Part shown: positions 36,601 to 50,800 of the stretch, piece by piece
Layout: each line of letters begins with the position of its first letter
Numbering within the stretch: the first letter of the stretch is position 1
Source of the DNA: Eumeta japonica
Lineage: Eukaryota > Arthropoda > Insecta > Lepidoptera > Psychidae
Direction: 5' to 3'
Length of the DNA: 64,000 nt
Assembly: GCA_005406025.1 (NCBI GenBank)
Contig: BGZK01001247.1
Span: 118,610-182,609 of the forward strand
Program-made: the position numbers and the translations under genes
The notes under the pieces: model-generated
Told to the model about the DNA's origin: nothing
The model's input: the letters and a program-made list of their open reading frames with translations, nothing else
The model's database searches: none

Positions 36601-39600
36601 TATTCGCCCATCCGATTTTCTTCATTAGAAGTCTATATGCCTATGTAGATTACGTTCAACATCAACTTCGACAATCAACTGAAAATGACAGTCTGTCATT
36701 GCAAAATTGCTTTTTTGTCGTGCCAATAGCAGTTAACAATTTGCAGTTTATTTTATTATGCTACCAAACGTTACTTATTGAAAAATTTCATGATTCTCAA
36801 TAATCTCAATCAACGGAAAATACACTATAGGCTTTGATGAGTCTAGTTTGTATCAAAACATGTGACGAAATGGCTGTATCTTTTGATCACGTTGACTGTT
36901 CTTGTTTCAGATTGCATCTCGCAGAAAAACCCCGACCTTGGCTCTCATTCGCGCATGAGAGCAATTTTTTATTATTTTATATTAATAATCAAAAATATAA
37001 TATAATTATTTTATAATAATTCCAACTTGATATCTCTATTTCTGAAAGATAGGGTCTTGACAGGCGAAAAGATAGAAAGGCAGACGGGAAATCATAAGTG
37101 TTTCATATTTTATGAAGTGAAACTTTTAATTGGAGTGCTTTGAAATTCTGACCCGCAACCTTTTTCTGTGACGAAAAGTTGTGGGGGTAAACAGTGTGTC
37201 GGGTAGAGTGGGAGCAGTGTCTCGCTTGTTTTCGGGTACAGAGAAGAGTAAGACACACGCTCTTCTCGCTTTCTTTGTCTCTCGTTGTCCGTGGTTGCGT
37301 GTACTGCGTTCAGGCGGGGTGGCGATCGCTGAGTACAGCGGTTTTTCCTTATAACTTTGAAAGAGACCAATGTAATTTTCGATAAAATATGTACAATAAT
37401 TGTAAGGAAAATTGGCCACTTAATTCTATGGGTATAAACTTTTGGTGTTATCGTGACTAGTATTTCGTGTTAGAAAATAAATATAGTATTTTTTCTGAGT
37501 TTATAGTACAAGATTAAAACAGTATTTTAAACAATGTACTTAATCTACATTATTTATTGAAATAATGTGTTACCAGAGAGTTATAGTTATTCCACATACC
37601 GACTATAATTTAAGCCGAGTAAAATAATTTCATAGGTGATATTCATCCGGGTTTCATGATGTAGTCGTTAGAGGTAGTTGAAAATCGTTTTTAAAAATTT
37701 AAACGGTATAGTGAATAATTCTCAGATTACAGTACAATAGCTATACGAAATACGGGTGCCTATCAATAGTATAAAATATAAGTTATTATTTTTTCTAATT
37801 TTTTTTAAGTACAAAAATTTATTTTAATTTTTTCTAATCAATAATTTTCATTTTTGTTTCTTACTGCTTATAGATCACATGTATAACCTAATTAAAATGT
37901 GAAATAACTTTATATTTGTAAAAAATATAAAAAAAAAACCTTACAATTATCCTACTCCTGATACTCTATCACATTCTCTCGTAGGTTATTTTTCTGAAGT
38001 TCCGCTTCTGCCGAATTGTACACACAGAGATTTCCGATATTGGCTTTCAGAGTACAGACGAATTGTATTTATCTAGTGATGGGATTAAATATATTAATAC
38101 AATTTCATAGTCACTCACGAATTTAAAATAAATTTCTATAATGTTAGAATTAATTTCATACCTTTTTTTACTATATAGGTATTTATTTTGAGGTACCGAA
38201 CCCTAAAAAGCTAACTACAGAAATAGGGAATAATGGACACGTTGTTTTAGGGTCTAAACTATTATCGTGAAAAATTACACCGTGTAGGTATCATCCAGTA
38301 AGTACTATTTGCACGAAATGTAAACATCATCTGTTTACTACAGAAAAACAGATAAAAGTCATGCAGTCACCAAGAGGGATGTGTACGCAAACATACATAC
38401 AAACAGACGGACAGATCAAAGTTCTGAAAGCGATAGCTTTTTTACTGATACCTATGTACTCTTTATTAAATACTTTGAGTAGGTATATGTGAACACAGTT
38501 TATTTTAGTTTTATAATAATCGGAGTGTCAGATCTATTGATTTTTTATACTTCTTATTGTTACATACGGAAAAAGGTTCTTTAAATAGGCAGTGTTGAAA
38601 TATAGGCGATTGAAAGTTTTGTTTTGAAAAATTACTCGACTAGGACGTACCCGAGATTGCTGTTTCACGTGTTAGCCATATATCTCATAAATAATGCATT
38701 GAAAGAATAGACGATTTTTTAAAATTTTCTATTATACTATTAGCTTTCTATAACTTCAATTATATTAGAATTTAGTAAAAGAATTATTGAAATTGAAACA
38801 ATTTAGTGTTATCTCTGAACATAATATATACGTTCGAGTTGATGTATATTAAGAATCTGGGTTAACTCATTTAGATAACATGCGAAGTCGTCAATGTTAT
38901 TGGAATTGTTTAAGCTAGTATAGTATAAAATATTCATGCACTTGAATAAATAATTTTGGGGCACAAGTAAAGAAAATTTTAGAATTAAGAATGTGATTCT
39001 ATTTATTACATACATGTGTATTTATTATCGAATTCAATATAAATAATAAAATTGTGTAAGTTAGTTCAGTGCATGGGGAACTAAAAACATACGTTAAATA
39101 AATAGAGTGACAAAACAGATAAAACTAAATGGGCGGTCAGGAATCACTGTCATGATTGTATTTTTTTTCAATATAAATAATGAAAAGTAAGGAATAAAAT
39201 CAGAATTTCATTTAACATTTTAGAAAAAAATAATAATATATTAAAAAACAGATTCTGATATAAAATAGCGAATTTTAAGTTATAGAAAAAAGTACTAAAT
39301 GCTTTTTCGTTATAATACGATTTCTACTAGTCAACACCGACCGCAAGTTTTGTTAAGGAATTATGTTCCAAAAAAAAAACATCTTATACATATTTGCCTG
39401 TGAATCAGTTCGTCGATAAAACGAACGTTGCAAAACTATTAAAATAATACCGTAATACATATATCCTGGACAGCTCAGTGACGAATCCAGGGGGCCGTCA
39501 TGGGGCCTTTGTCTTATTATTATGCTCTGATTAGGGCCAGTCCTGACTAACCTTGTATGCACGACCCCCACTGACTCAAAGGCTGAATCCGCCCTTGGGA

Positions 39601-40055
39601 GTGACATAAACAATAATAATTTTATTCCCCATAATCACCTCGCTCTGTATATAATTCCTCATATGTTTGCGCAAAAAAATGTATATACAACTACCCTCAT
39701 AAATTATAAAACGCAATGGCTCTCTGTTTGTTTGTGCGTGTGCGTGATTATAGTTTGAGAAACGCTACGTTTGTCCGTCTCATATGATTCTTTTACTATA
39801 GAAATACCTTCGTTGGTTAGGTTTTAGTGTTTATTAAATTATGATAGGTAATCTAATGTATTACCAGGATTAATAAATTTAAAAGCAATGATAAGATTTA
39901 TATTATTCTTCTTTTAGTATGGAAACACGTTACTTGGTTATAGTTTTTAGTATTACACTATCTTTGGCCCGCTTCACTTGCGTGAATATGAGACGAATTT
40001 CTTGAATTTTTATATCTATTTATTGTTGTAACAGCAATATCCAAGGGAGAATCAA
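33700..40055. other. Gene-poor stretch, nothing recognised
   Basis: I found no ORF with splice signals or protein similarity. Short motifs of known repeat ends occur (TTTTTAGGGTTGCATTG near 36430; ACCGAACCCTAAAAAG near 38195, followed by CAGACGGACAGATC near 38405). A richer patch at 37130-37330 has both strands open, but no homology or codon signal supports a gene. Confidence 0.5.
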
Positions 40056-40059
40056 GATA

Positions 40060-40200
40060 AATGCATCGGTCCGAAATTGAAATCGTATTCAGGGCCGAGA
40101 TCGAAATCAGAAGCGGGAGGAGATGCCTTCACAATAAAATAATTTAGAAATTGCATAATTTGATTGAAATGGAATCGAGAGCTGCACCTGGAGGACAAAG
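40060..40200 (-). repeat. GATTCC-type repeat, minus orientation
   Basis: Purine-rich words GGTCCGAAATTGAAATCG, GGGCCGAGATCGAAATCAG and GGAATCGAGAGC are the complement of the family elsewhere. It abuts the LINE copy at 40300. Confidence 0.55.
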
Positions 40201-40257
40201 GGACCGAAATTTTATTCTCCGTTGACGCGGATGAAGTCACAAACGCAAGTCGATATG

Positions 40258-40294
40258 TATATGTGTGTGAGTGTGTGTGTGCGCGTGTGTGGAC
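40258..40294 (+). repeat. (GT)n microsatellite
   Basis: A run of GTGTGTGAGTGTGTGTGTGC with CG interruptions, at the junction between the GATTCC block and the inverted LINE part. Confidence 0.85.
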
Positions 40295-40299
40295 ACTCC

Positions 40300-40690
40300 A
40301 CATACTACGCAGCGATCGCATCTCCACTGTATTGATCTTACTTTCATTTTTCTTATGCTATACCCAGCGTTTACTACCCCAATACACAAGCGTAGGGATC
40401 AGGACCCCATTATTGATAGCCAAGTGCGCTTGCCGTGTGACGCTTTTACGATTCGTAATAGCGAGCAAGGCCCTATTTACTTTATTTGCTGCATTCCCTC
40501 TCCTTTTCATATTTCTATCGTGTCTATCTATAAAAAAAGGGCCAAATTTTAAGCACCCGAAACTGACGAGGTTGCATGAAAAGGTTGATGGATGTCAGTG
40601 AAGCAAGAGAGATACGCAAAGATCGTACCACGTGGAAATTTATAGTTTCTGCCTTCCCTTTTGGGAAATAGGCGTAAGTTTATGTTATTA
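40300..40690 (+). mobile_element. RTE-like LINE copy with inverted 5' segment
   Basis: The 3' part (about 40535-40690) is in plus orientation: KRLMDVSEAREIRKDRT-like coding text, then GGAAATTTATAGTTTCTGCC, then an (ATT)n tail at 40685-40700. The part before it (40300-40530) is in minus orientation: its complement encodes EMRSLRSM and the YGSES-like region that in the related copy at 16090-16690 lies upstream on the same strand. So the 5' half is flipped, the pattern left by twin priming during LINE insertion. Confidence 0.65.
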
Positions 40691-40759
40691 TTATTATTAC
40701 AAGAAACATATAGCTATATCATTCACTTTAACGAATAAGAATATTCAATATATATATTT

Positions 40760-41200
40760 TTAAATATAACTTTTTTCAATATAACTCGGCCACTGTACAA
40801 ATTCGGCCTACAAATAATACTTAAAAATTAGTAAAAAAATAATCATACGATTGGTGTAAAAATATTGAAGATCGGTCAAGATACCGCAGATCGAACATTT
40901 ACATAGAATGAAAAAAATGTAGTCTAGCATAACTCGGAGAAGTTACGTCCAATCGGATTGTGACATATGGCGAAATTTTTCGTACGTTTGATTGGCTTTC
41001 AAATGCTGCAATCGTAGAGATCGTCGTTTCAATAGTTCTAGTGTTGCTATGCAAAGGGAAATAGGTTTTTTTCAATATAACTTGCCCATTGTACGGCCGT
41101 TCGGCCTACGTTCGGCCGTTAGTCACATAATATTCGAGTAGGTGGGTATATAATACAAAAAGACAATCTTTAATCTAGCGTTAGCGGAGTTTTTTATCTG
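40760..41200. repeat. Direct repeat pair, about 300 bp apart
   Basis: TTTTTTCAATATAACTCGGCC with CACTGTACAAATTCGGCCTAC near 40770 recurs as TTTTTTCAATATAACTTGCCC with CATTGTACGGCCGTTCGGCCTAC near 41068. The element is unnamed. Confidence 0.5.
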
Positions 41201-44200
41201 ACGGGCCGAATACCTGTAGCACTATAACTAGGTCTCAAAAGATGTACTAGTTTGTGTTCATGTAGGCATATTACTGTTGCAATAATAAGCCTCAGATACA
41301 TAACCACAGTCTCTGCACCGCGTCATATAAGTGTTTTCTCTATAATGACAACAAAGAATCTTACATTGTAAATAAATTATTTAAATAAAATATTTTTAAG
41401 ATTAAAATCTGTGTTAGGCTGATAATTTCGCTATTTTATATTTCTTGTTTATTTCCATTCGTGTTTTTTAAACGATTTCTGTTTAGAAATAGAATAATGG
41501 CGACGATCTTGCAAAACAATAAATACATTTTATGACAGTATTAAAATGTTAGTGTCTGTAAAAAGTGTGCAATAATCAAACTTTATAAGGTCCTTGCAGG
41601 GTAAGAAAATATTTGATACAGTATGCACTTAGCGCAAAATATAATTAAACATATTAAATATAATTGCAAGGGCTCAAGCTACGTTTGTTACGTTCCTCGT
41701 TTGGGAGATAAGGGTGTTTCAATTTGTATAATTTGTCGTTCTAAGTACAAAGCAGATATAAAAAATGTTAGGAAGTAAAGTAAATTAGTTTTTGTTCTTC
41801 GATTTAAATAGAATATATATTGCATCTATGTATAGGGCATTTCAATTCGTTAGATGTAAAAATGAGCTTTGGGTAAAAGATAGAAGGAAAGCAGCTTCCA
41901 CATGTTTTCAAAAGTTTTCTGTCTACAAAGAAATGGCAAACCGATTACAAAACTCTAAAAACAAGATTTACCTATTGATTTAATATGCTTTTTGGAATTG
42001 ACATGGTACCAATGCGTTAACATATTTTTTTATACAAGTACTATCAGGTGTATGTCTATTGTCATCTCAAAAACTGTACAAAATATATAAAAAATAGAGA
42101 TAATTTAAGAACTATCTCCTTTTTATTCTTAAAATCGATTACAAACTGGGAATTTTCCGTTTTCGTACATAAAAAGTATGTGAGTAAAAACTATGCTTGC
42201 CGTCTTATGACAATGCCGCTTATACTAATAGGAACCAAAATTACGGTTTAAGAACGTCCGTCTGTTCATATATAATATAATACTGCACGAAATCGAAGAG
42301 AGCTGACATACATAGCTTTGGGGTCATTCATAAATACGTAGATCGTGAGTGCGGGGAGAATAGGGGATTGAACACGTCTAATTTTTTCTTACAAGAGGGT
42401 GGGAGAAATCTTCATGGTTCTCACATAATCTCACATAAGATCATAGAAATTGGTTAAATTGAAAAGACCGTTGAACTTGATAAATAAATTCACGGCTCTG
42501 GTGACATAATTAAAAAAGAACAGGCTTTAAGCATACGTTCAATACGAGGTGAAAGGTTACACGCCCTATCAAGAATGTTGATATTGTTGAATGGGTGGTG
42601 ATCGAGGACGCAGCAAAGTTAATGCCACGAATGAGGCACTGGAGCTGACGCATAATGATGAAGGTCCAGTGGCTGATCCACTTGCTGAGTGGTCGTTGAG
42701 CCCAAACGCACGCAACGATTAAGACGTTATACAGAGATCGAAGTGAAATGATTTTTACTAAAATATTCATATTTGTCATACAAATATACCTGCTTATTAA
42801 ACGTTTCCACAAATTCTTTATAATTTTAAAGTATCACTTGAAATTTAACGGAATGGAAGGAGTCCGACAAAGTCTCACTTTTTCCATCATAGGGCGGGGA
42901 CGAGAGGCGGGGCTGGAAGTGTTAAAATTTGGCTTAACTAATAAATGAACAGCCTTTTTAGGCACCTATTAAAAATAAAATGCGGCAGCGGCGAATCAGT
43001 GATAGCGAATGATTAAAGAGAAATGTACGAGGATGTGAAGATGGACTGGTTGCGCTCGTCTAAGTTATGAGCTTTAAGCTTTCGAATGGTTCGATGCTGC
43101 AAAAATGCTGGATATAGATTGTTATGAAAAGAAGGCGAATCGCGATGTAGGTCATAAAGACGACTATACGCTCGCTTAAATACGAGTTTAGTTCGCATCA
43201 CTTTAATTTGCACCGATACAATGTCCAACTATTATTGCTTTATTAAATATCTTAATAATATGTATACGTTTGGATTTTTTTTTTATCCCAACTATTGTAT
43301 TTGTAGATTTTATTAAGTTATTTAATCGCACTATATAAGTAGATAATTATATTTTAAATAAAAAAAAGCGAACGTTTAAATGTAATAAATAAATTAAAGA
43401 AACAACTTTATAGGTTAAGGTAATAAAAGCTTTCAGTAGAAACAAAAAAGGGTAATCTACAAATAAGATTAGATGGTACTTTTTTTTGTTTTGTAATTTA
43501 AAATTATGACAGTTGTATAATATTTTAAAATTGCGGTATTAGAAAAAGTTATCAAATCTTCAGTAAACATACGGACTAATGACAAGATACTTGTGTATTT
43601 AATTAGCTTAAGTACTTTAAAAGCTATCTATGTACTCACAGCAAAGTAGTTTCTAACTTGAAGTCGCTAAACTTAATTTACGAATTCCGTTAAGTGTTAC
43701 CTTATTTTAGGTTAGAAATACCACTTGGATATTAATTTGGTCATAATATATAATATTATACATTAATATTATAGTGACCTACAATAAACATAGGGTTGAA
43801 AATAGCATTTCACTCTGGGACAAGATAATATTAGGTCAGTCAAGGTATAGTGTATGGACGTTGCATACAAGACATTTAATACTTACCTAAGTTAGGCTTA
43901 TATGAACTATTTTAAAATAAGTAAGAAATGTATAGCTAAGAAATCCAGTCTTCAGCAAAGGAATACAGAGATGTTAGGAAAGTTAAACATATAGAAATTA
44001 CCTTGATTTTCTTTTAAGTTTACACTAATTTGGTGTAGTTGCGAGGGTTAGGTAGTTAGATTTAACTAGCTTTTATGTTTTATGTTCTTTATCGCGGTCC
44101 CCATAAAACGAAGATTCGGCAACGAATGAGATACGAAAGTATGTATAAATATATTTAGATTGGTCAGATTATAGTTTTGAGCTTGCAAAACGTTGGTAGG

Positions 44201-44852
44201 TACTAAGATTTAAACGATTTAGTAGTAACTGTTAGATTAGTGTTTATATAAATATCGATTAGTATTGAGCGCAGACTACTTAACTCCTCGAATAGAGAAT
44301 ACAAACCTTGGTAGATCTTCCTTCATGGATTTCATATGCAGCCGTCATTATCTGAATTACGAATCTTCTGGATTGTTGCCCAGCAAAGATGTCACGCTAT
44401 TAAAATAACTGCATGTTTTTTATCTACGTATTGTAGGATGATCGCAGTAAAAAGGTCCAGCGTATAATGTCATGATTCCGTCATAAGTTAAAATAAAAGC
44501 TTTTCACCGTTTATATGATAACTGATTTGACAAGTGAGTGGGGTACATCGGCCACACCGTCGATTAGACAGTTTTGTGAAGAAACATTTTAGTTTCATAT
44601 TGTTGATGATATTATAATATAATGTTTTATTATAGATATTATATTTTTGATTTGTTATATGATTCATTATAGATAATTGGAAAAATAATTCATAGATCTT
44701 CCTTGACTTAATGCTCAATGATTTCAAAAATATAGTTTTGATTAGAAGATATCGAGCGTTTACGGAATTTGATTCGATTTTACGTTCGTATTGATATTGC
44801 AGTTTTTGTTCCAAATACGAATACAAAATATCAACTGTTCTAAAACGCGTGT
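41201..44852. other. Downstream flank of the synaptotagmin gene, no gene recognised
   Basis: The part adjoining 44852 is presumably synaptotagmin 3' UTR (AATAAA on the minus strand near 44628). ORFs at 42510-42812 and 43013-43228 show no similarity I recognise and no splice support. Confidence 0.45.
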
Positions 44853-47800
44853 TTATCTGAGTGTGTGCCACATGGCGACGGCCTTGCGCGTCTCCTGGGC
44901 CATCTGCGCCCAGTGGCGTCCCTCGGCGGCGGACTCGGTGGCACCCACGCAGCACCACCCCACGACGAGGCCGCTGCCTCCGCCCGTCACCACGCACACC
45001 TGCAACGCAAATTTTGATCACGACCGACCGAAAGTATCTTAGCATAGTACCGGTAGTGTCCAGTACTCTGTGGATACAAAATAGATCTCATTTCTGATCG
45101 CTATCCCGATAGAAATTCCCGGAGTAAGCACAATCGCAATCAGTGATCGTTTAATCGATTCGATTTGATCGAGAATCATATTAGAAAGATTAATCGAATG
45201 GAAGTGTGAACAAAGTTATGTGCTAGTTAGTGATGTTAATCCATGTACTGTACATGTACCCGGCGTGTACTGTGGGGGTCTCGAATCGAAGTGAGTCTCT
45301 GAGGATCTTTTAGCATTCTGATGGACTGCCGTTGGAAAATTCTATCGATTCCAGCGTATGATTGTTAAAAAAACATTTTAGATTTGCACTGAAATTATTT
45401 CTGCTAGGAAAGTGACTCGACAATATCAATACACCATTTTACACAACGGTAACAATGAGGGTGATGTCAATCACTTTATATATGTTTCAATAAAAAATAT
45501 TCGCTAATATCTAGTACATTTTTATGAATGAAAAAAAAAATTAAAAAATCTAAGAGTGCATCTTTGAAAGTTTCACTATTAGTATATAAAATAAAAGGGT
45601 AGAATGTAATAACGTGGCGAAATTTGATTTTACATGAAACCATTAAAGGTAGATGCATCTAGACCAGTGAGATATAAATAGTATAGTTGTCAAGCGGATA
45701 TTGGCAATATTTTCATAACTTTGATATCTCATGTAGTTAAGTATTTCTTAGTTATGCTTAGAGCTATCACACTAGATCGAGCTAGCTTTTAACTTTACGT
45801 AACAAGCTTTACATTACGATTATGTCTTATAGATTCGGATCAATTGACGTCTACGATGAAGGCTTTTTATTCGGATCTTTCTTTATCTCAACTGAAAGAC
45901 TCAAAAGTGATACCAAATTTATTAAAATATCCTATTTAAAACAATGAGTTAATATTATATAAGTGATTTTATAGAGTTAATAATGTAGGTACGTTATACC
46001 TGTATAAATAAGAGACGAATAAAATCTTGTTTTTTATTGATCAATGAGGTACGTACACCAAGTTATTTTTATTGTGCAATTGTAAATTACAAATTTTTGA
46101 GAGGGAATAATTTGTTGAAATCTAATATTTTTTTCTTATTGAACGAAGTTTTTATTTATTAAGTGAAATCATTATTCTTAAGCTGAAATCAATGTAAAGG
46201 CGTAATTTCAAATATTTCACAAACTCGCCTCGATAGAAGCCTCCTGCAAATTGGCCGAAGGCAGGCTGAAAGATAAGGCCTCGTTCCATACAGGATTAGC
46301 GATGTCCTTTCTGTTCGTCTTCTTCTTCTTGACGCGTTTCCCGTTCACCAAAAGGTACACTTTCACGTATACATCTACAAAATAAATTATGCCCCATAAA
46401 TAAATTGCGATACCCATCACGACTGGTGCCTTTTTCTTAACAAACTTGTACACTAAATGAGACTTCATATTTCTATTAAAATACATTCAGTGATCGATGA
46501 TTTTCAAAAATGTATTTTTACAGGTTGGAGCAGTTTGTAGGAGCATATGTTAATCCGCCGTAGGTAACTTTACAGTACGACGCATCACTTTACAACGCCA
46601 GTCCTGGGGCAGAGCGAGGGGTAGTCGCTCTGGGGACGAACTAGGAACCGGGTGTCGACCGGCGCCAAAATACACCAAAAGTGAAAAACCATTTCCCTCC
46701 TAATAAATTAAACATTGATGGTGTCTTTTGACAGGATCCGTGCTCGATAATTTAATTTAAACTTAATAAGTGTTGATTTTTGGAATAAAAGTTGATGTTT
46801 TTCAGTTGATCGAAGAACAATTATCGATTAAAAAATCGATAACCGTTCTTTAATCAATCGAAATACAATTTACGCGATGTGAAAGCGTTGACCACGACGT
46901 AAGGACCTAAAAGTGGTTTTCGCTCTACTCTGATGTACGGCTAGAACCGGCGCTGTACTAATATTTTGATAATAGATTTTAAGTTTTTAGATTTGTTAAC
47001 CCTGGGCATGCCGGGGAAAAATCTGTCTGCTAGAGAGAGAAAAGGTCAGAGCGAGGTGCGTGTAGTCCCTATCGTGACGTAGCGTGTGATTGTAACAAAT
47101 AACTGAAATAACTTAATAAGTGAGAAATGGATGGGCAACATTTGTGTGTAGGCCGTTTATAAAATGAGAGACATTTATTATGAAGCACTTTCCCAGAAAA
47201 CGGATTATGTATACAAAATGTTTCATATATCTCGAAAAATGTACATGAATAAATTTTTTGTACCTGTTCATGTAGTAGTTTTAAGGGTGCATTTAATGTC
47301 AAATAATAAAGATACAATTCACAAATATACTTAAAATTTTAATTATTTAATTTATCACTTCTCTTATTTTACATCTGACAGTTTTAACACAATTAGTGAT
47401 AGTGTAATATGTTTTAAAAGTGTCCATCATATCTAATGCGTTTTTCGAAACTTCACCGTTCATCACATATTTAGAGTTGATGTCTTGTAGCACTTGTAGG
47501 TTCAAAGAAGTTATGTAAGTTGAGTGATGCTAAATGACCAGATAGTTTGTAAAATTAAGGTATAATATATTAGATTTCCTAACATTTTCCAAAACATTAA
47601 GCTAGTGCAAACCGTAACTCTATGTAACGATGGCTAGGGACATAAAACCCTAAATTATTCACCTAGGGCATCTTTTCCCTCCTGCGGCGGCAGGAGGTTG
47701 CGCGCTTTCAGCACGACGACGGTGAGCCTCTCGGCCGAGGGCAGGTACGACAGCGAGAGCAGCAGTTCCTGCAGCTCCTCGGGGGGCCGGCGCTCGCGGG

Positions 47801-50800
47801 ACAGCTCCGCCCACACCTCGGCGCCCCCGGCCACCTCCACGCGCGACAGCGGCACGCGCACCGAACCCATCACCTCGTTGCGGGAGAATCTGAAGGTTCA
47901 AGAAAATTATGTATAGATACATGTTGCGTTACCGGAACTGTTATTTAAGGCTTCAGCGGAGTTTGATACAGGCTTGAGACATTTTTTAAAATAACTAGGA
48001 CAGTCACACTACACATCGGTCGTTAATCTCTTTGCGATGTTTGCTATCAGATAATCAAAAAGCTGTAATTATGTGGATGACATAGTTTAAAATACAATAT
48101 TTACATTACATGAGTTTATTTTACATTTTGAAATACAAAATTACGTATTTATTGTAATATTAAAAGTAGTTGTAAACAAATTAGAGAAAAGTTACTTTGC
48201 TTAGATCGAGAACTTTCCACCGAATGTATGAATATTCTGTGAAATATTTAATTACAGTACATCTTCAAATAAATGCTATTTATTTGAAGATTTGGGGTTG
48301 GCTTCCAACGTAACCGTTGTCCAGATTATTTTATTTAAAAACCCTTTTAAGTACTTTTTCAAAATATAATCTATCCCTACGTAAAATATGATTACAATAT
48401 GTTCAACGGTCAAGCACGATTCAAATATTATATATTAGCTATTAGCCCGTGACTTCATCGACGTGGATATGGGATATGTCCTTTCATATTTTATATGGAA
48501 AGATGTTACTGTTGCTGTCGAACATAATCTCGTTCCTACTTTCAATATTGGTTTCGATACTGTTCTTGATTTTAAACCCGGTCACGCTTTTGATTCTAAT
48601 CCCAACTCCACACGATTCTGTGTCTGTGTTGATTCTGCTACATTGGATTCCGATACAATTCAAGTTTCCAATTCGTACGAAGCCAGGACAAATTCTAGTA
48701 TCAAAATACATTATAAACACTCTGGAATAGTATGGCTTTCTATGTGTGAAAGAATTTTTATGCTTTATACAACTTCACTCCTCCCGCCTGCGGATAACTC
48801 TTTTCCGATTTAAATGGAATATAGCCCATTCTGATTCAAGTCAAGCTCTATCTATTCGTGAAACCGCATTAAAAGTGACAAACAGACAAAAAAATGAAAA
48901 CCGGTTTTTCTTATCCTTTCTTTTATCGTAACCTCTCTGTTTTGCTTATATACACTTTCAATGTACAGGCACACTCGGTTCTTTTCTATTATATACATAA
49001 TAGTATACTTTCTATTACATATATATAACTGCGGAAGTAAGTTTTTCAGAACGTTTGTCTTTTGTGTTAAGAATTTCGTTTAAACAAGCTGACTCGAAAT
49101 TCTTATCTACGTCCCTTTTTCCAAAAAAAATGTATCTCTGATTTCAGCTTTCTCATGCGCTTGTACACAGAAAACACAATAATTGATTCCTATATACACT
49201 GACCCCATTAAGTATAGAAAGGTCGGCGCACCTAAGTCGTGATGAATAAAATATCAGCTTGTAATGAAATAACGCCCCCGTTAGTAATTCATTGGTCAAC
49301 CGCAGGTTTGCGGGTTTGAGTACACGTAGCGAACGCCTGTTACACGCTACATATCGATAATTCACTATCCCAATACACACTACACATCGATAATTCACTA
49401 TCCCAATACACACTACACATCGATAATGCAATATGCTACTAAAAAGTGTAATGTGTAAATTTTTTGGTCCATTAATTTTCAGAAGTCGCCTAACATCAAC
49501 GCCAAAATCTAGTTATTAGAGATATCATTTGGAATAAATATCCACAAAATCTTTGAAAGCTAGACGTGAGTAATTTTTGTCGATATCGTCGGAGGTATGA
49601 TGTATAGGTACTAAGTAAATAAAAATTATTAATAAATAAGACTTCTTAAACATTTTAAATTAAATGAAATACAATGAAATGGGAATATTATTAAATTCAG
49701 GGAACAATGGTGACAAACTTATTTAGAAGATATAATTATGAATCTTCCGGTTATGATAAAATTTTAAATATAAAATGTGTTATACTCAAAAGTATAATTG
49801 TATACCTATTAATCATTTCAACATTATTGTATAATGAATGCGTACGCAGTAAAATATTTTTTTCCTTTCTTTTTCCTTGTATTCATTGTGTTTAAATCAA
49901 ATTGAGGATTTCTGCAGATAATTTTATCCCTTTTAATTATTACCTTTTATTTATTTCCTAGTTACTTAGCATTCTTTGACAGATGTGTGTTTTTTTTAAA
50001 TTATATAGCTTTTATTTCATACATTTTTTGGAATTCACTGATTGAAACCCAGACAATGATCATGCTAAATTTCTAATTTCGCATATTTTTCAACTATAGT
50101 TTTATTTCATATACCATACCTACATTGTTATATTTTTTAAGATTTTGCCTAGATTATGCCACCCGAAAATATTTCTGGTGATATCACATATTTACATCTA
50201 AATCGGTTTAGGCATTTAGGAGTTATGGTAGCATAAAAACTCATGCAAAAATACGTGAAAATTTTATGTGGTAGAGCCATGCTGTAGTCAACTTTACAGC
50301 AGCGTCATCACCAACTTCTCCTTCATCAGTCCACCACTCCCTCCATCAAATATCCTATTCCTACCCAAGAGACCGGCAACGCCCTGGCGACTCCTCTGGA
50401 GTTGAAGTATCCATGGGCGCCGGTGACCACCTGCTTTTTTGACGGTCCGCATGCTCGCTTGCCCCACGATCTGCTATAAAAAAAAAGTGAACTCTGATAA
50501 CACAATATTTCTTTTTGGGCAGTCGTGTGAAAAGGAATTGCATATATTTTCTCAAATGATCATTTGTTAATTCAATTTGTTTAAATACAATAATCATTTA
50601 TTTTGTATAGAAAGAAGACTTGTTAAAAAAAGCTATGAACACGGAATTAACTTTTAGGAAAAAATATTTTTTTATGAATAAAACTGAGTAAAAATAATTA
50701 AAAATTTTATTTTGTACGACTTTAAAAAACTCCCGTTACTATATAACGCGTCTTTACCTCTACTCCAGCAGTAAAGACGCATTATATACTAACGAGATTT

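Noticed and set aside
37110..37420. Gene in the G+C-richer patch with ORFs on both strands
   Set aside because: No similarity, no supported splice sites, and no codon pattern favouring one strand.
42510..42812. Minus-strand 100-codon ORF with hydrophobic stretches
   Set aside because: No recognised family, no initiator context or splice support; a chance ORF is likely.
44488..45045. A 185-codon minus-strand ORF over the last synaptotagmin exon
   Set aside because: It is the wrong frame: it reads arginine/glycine-rich sequence through the exon and runs into 3' UTR. The frame ending in WHTLR has the family terminus.
47659..47922. Alanine/arginine-rich ORFs on both strands at the C2A-C2B exon
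   Set aside because: Shadows of the synaptotagmin exon 47663-47889.
49348..49434. CRISPR-like array
   Set aside because: Units are directly tandem with no spacers, in an animal genome; it is a simple tandem repeat.
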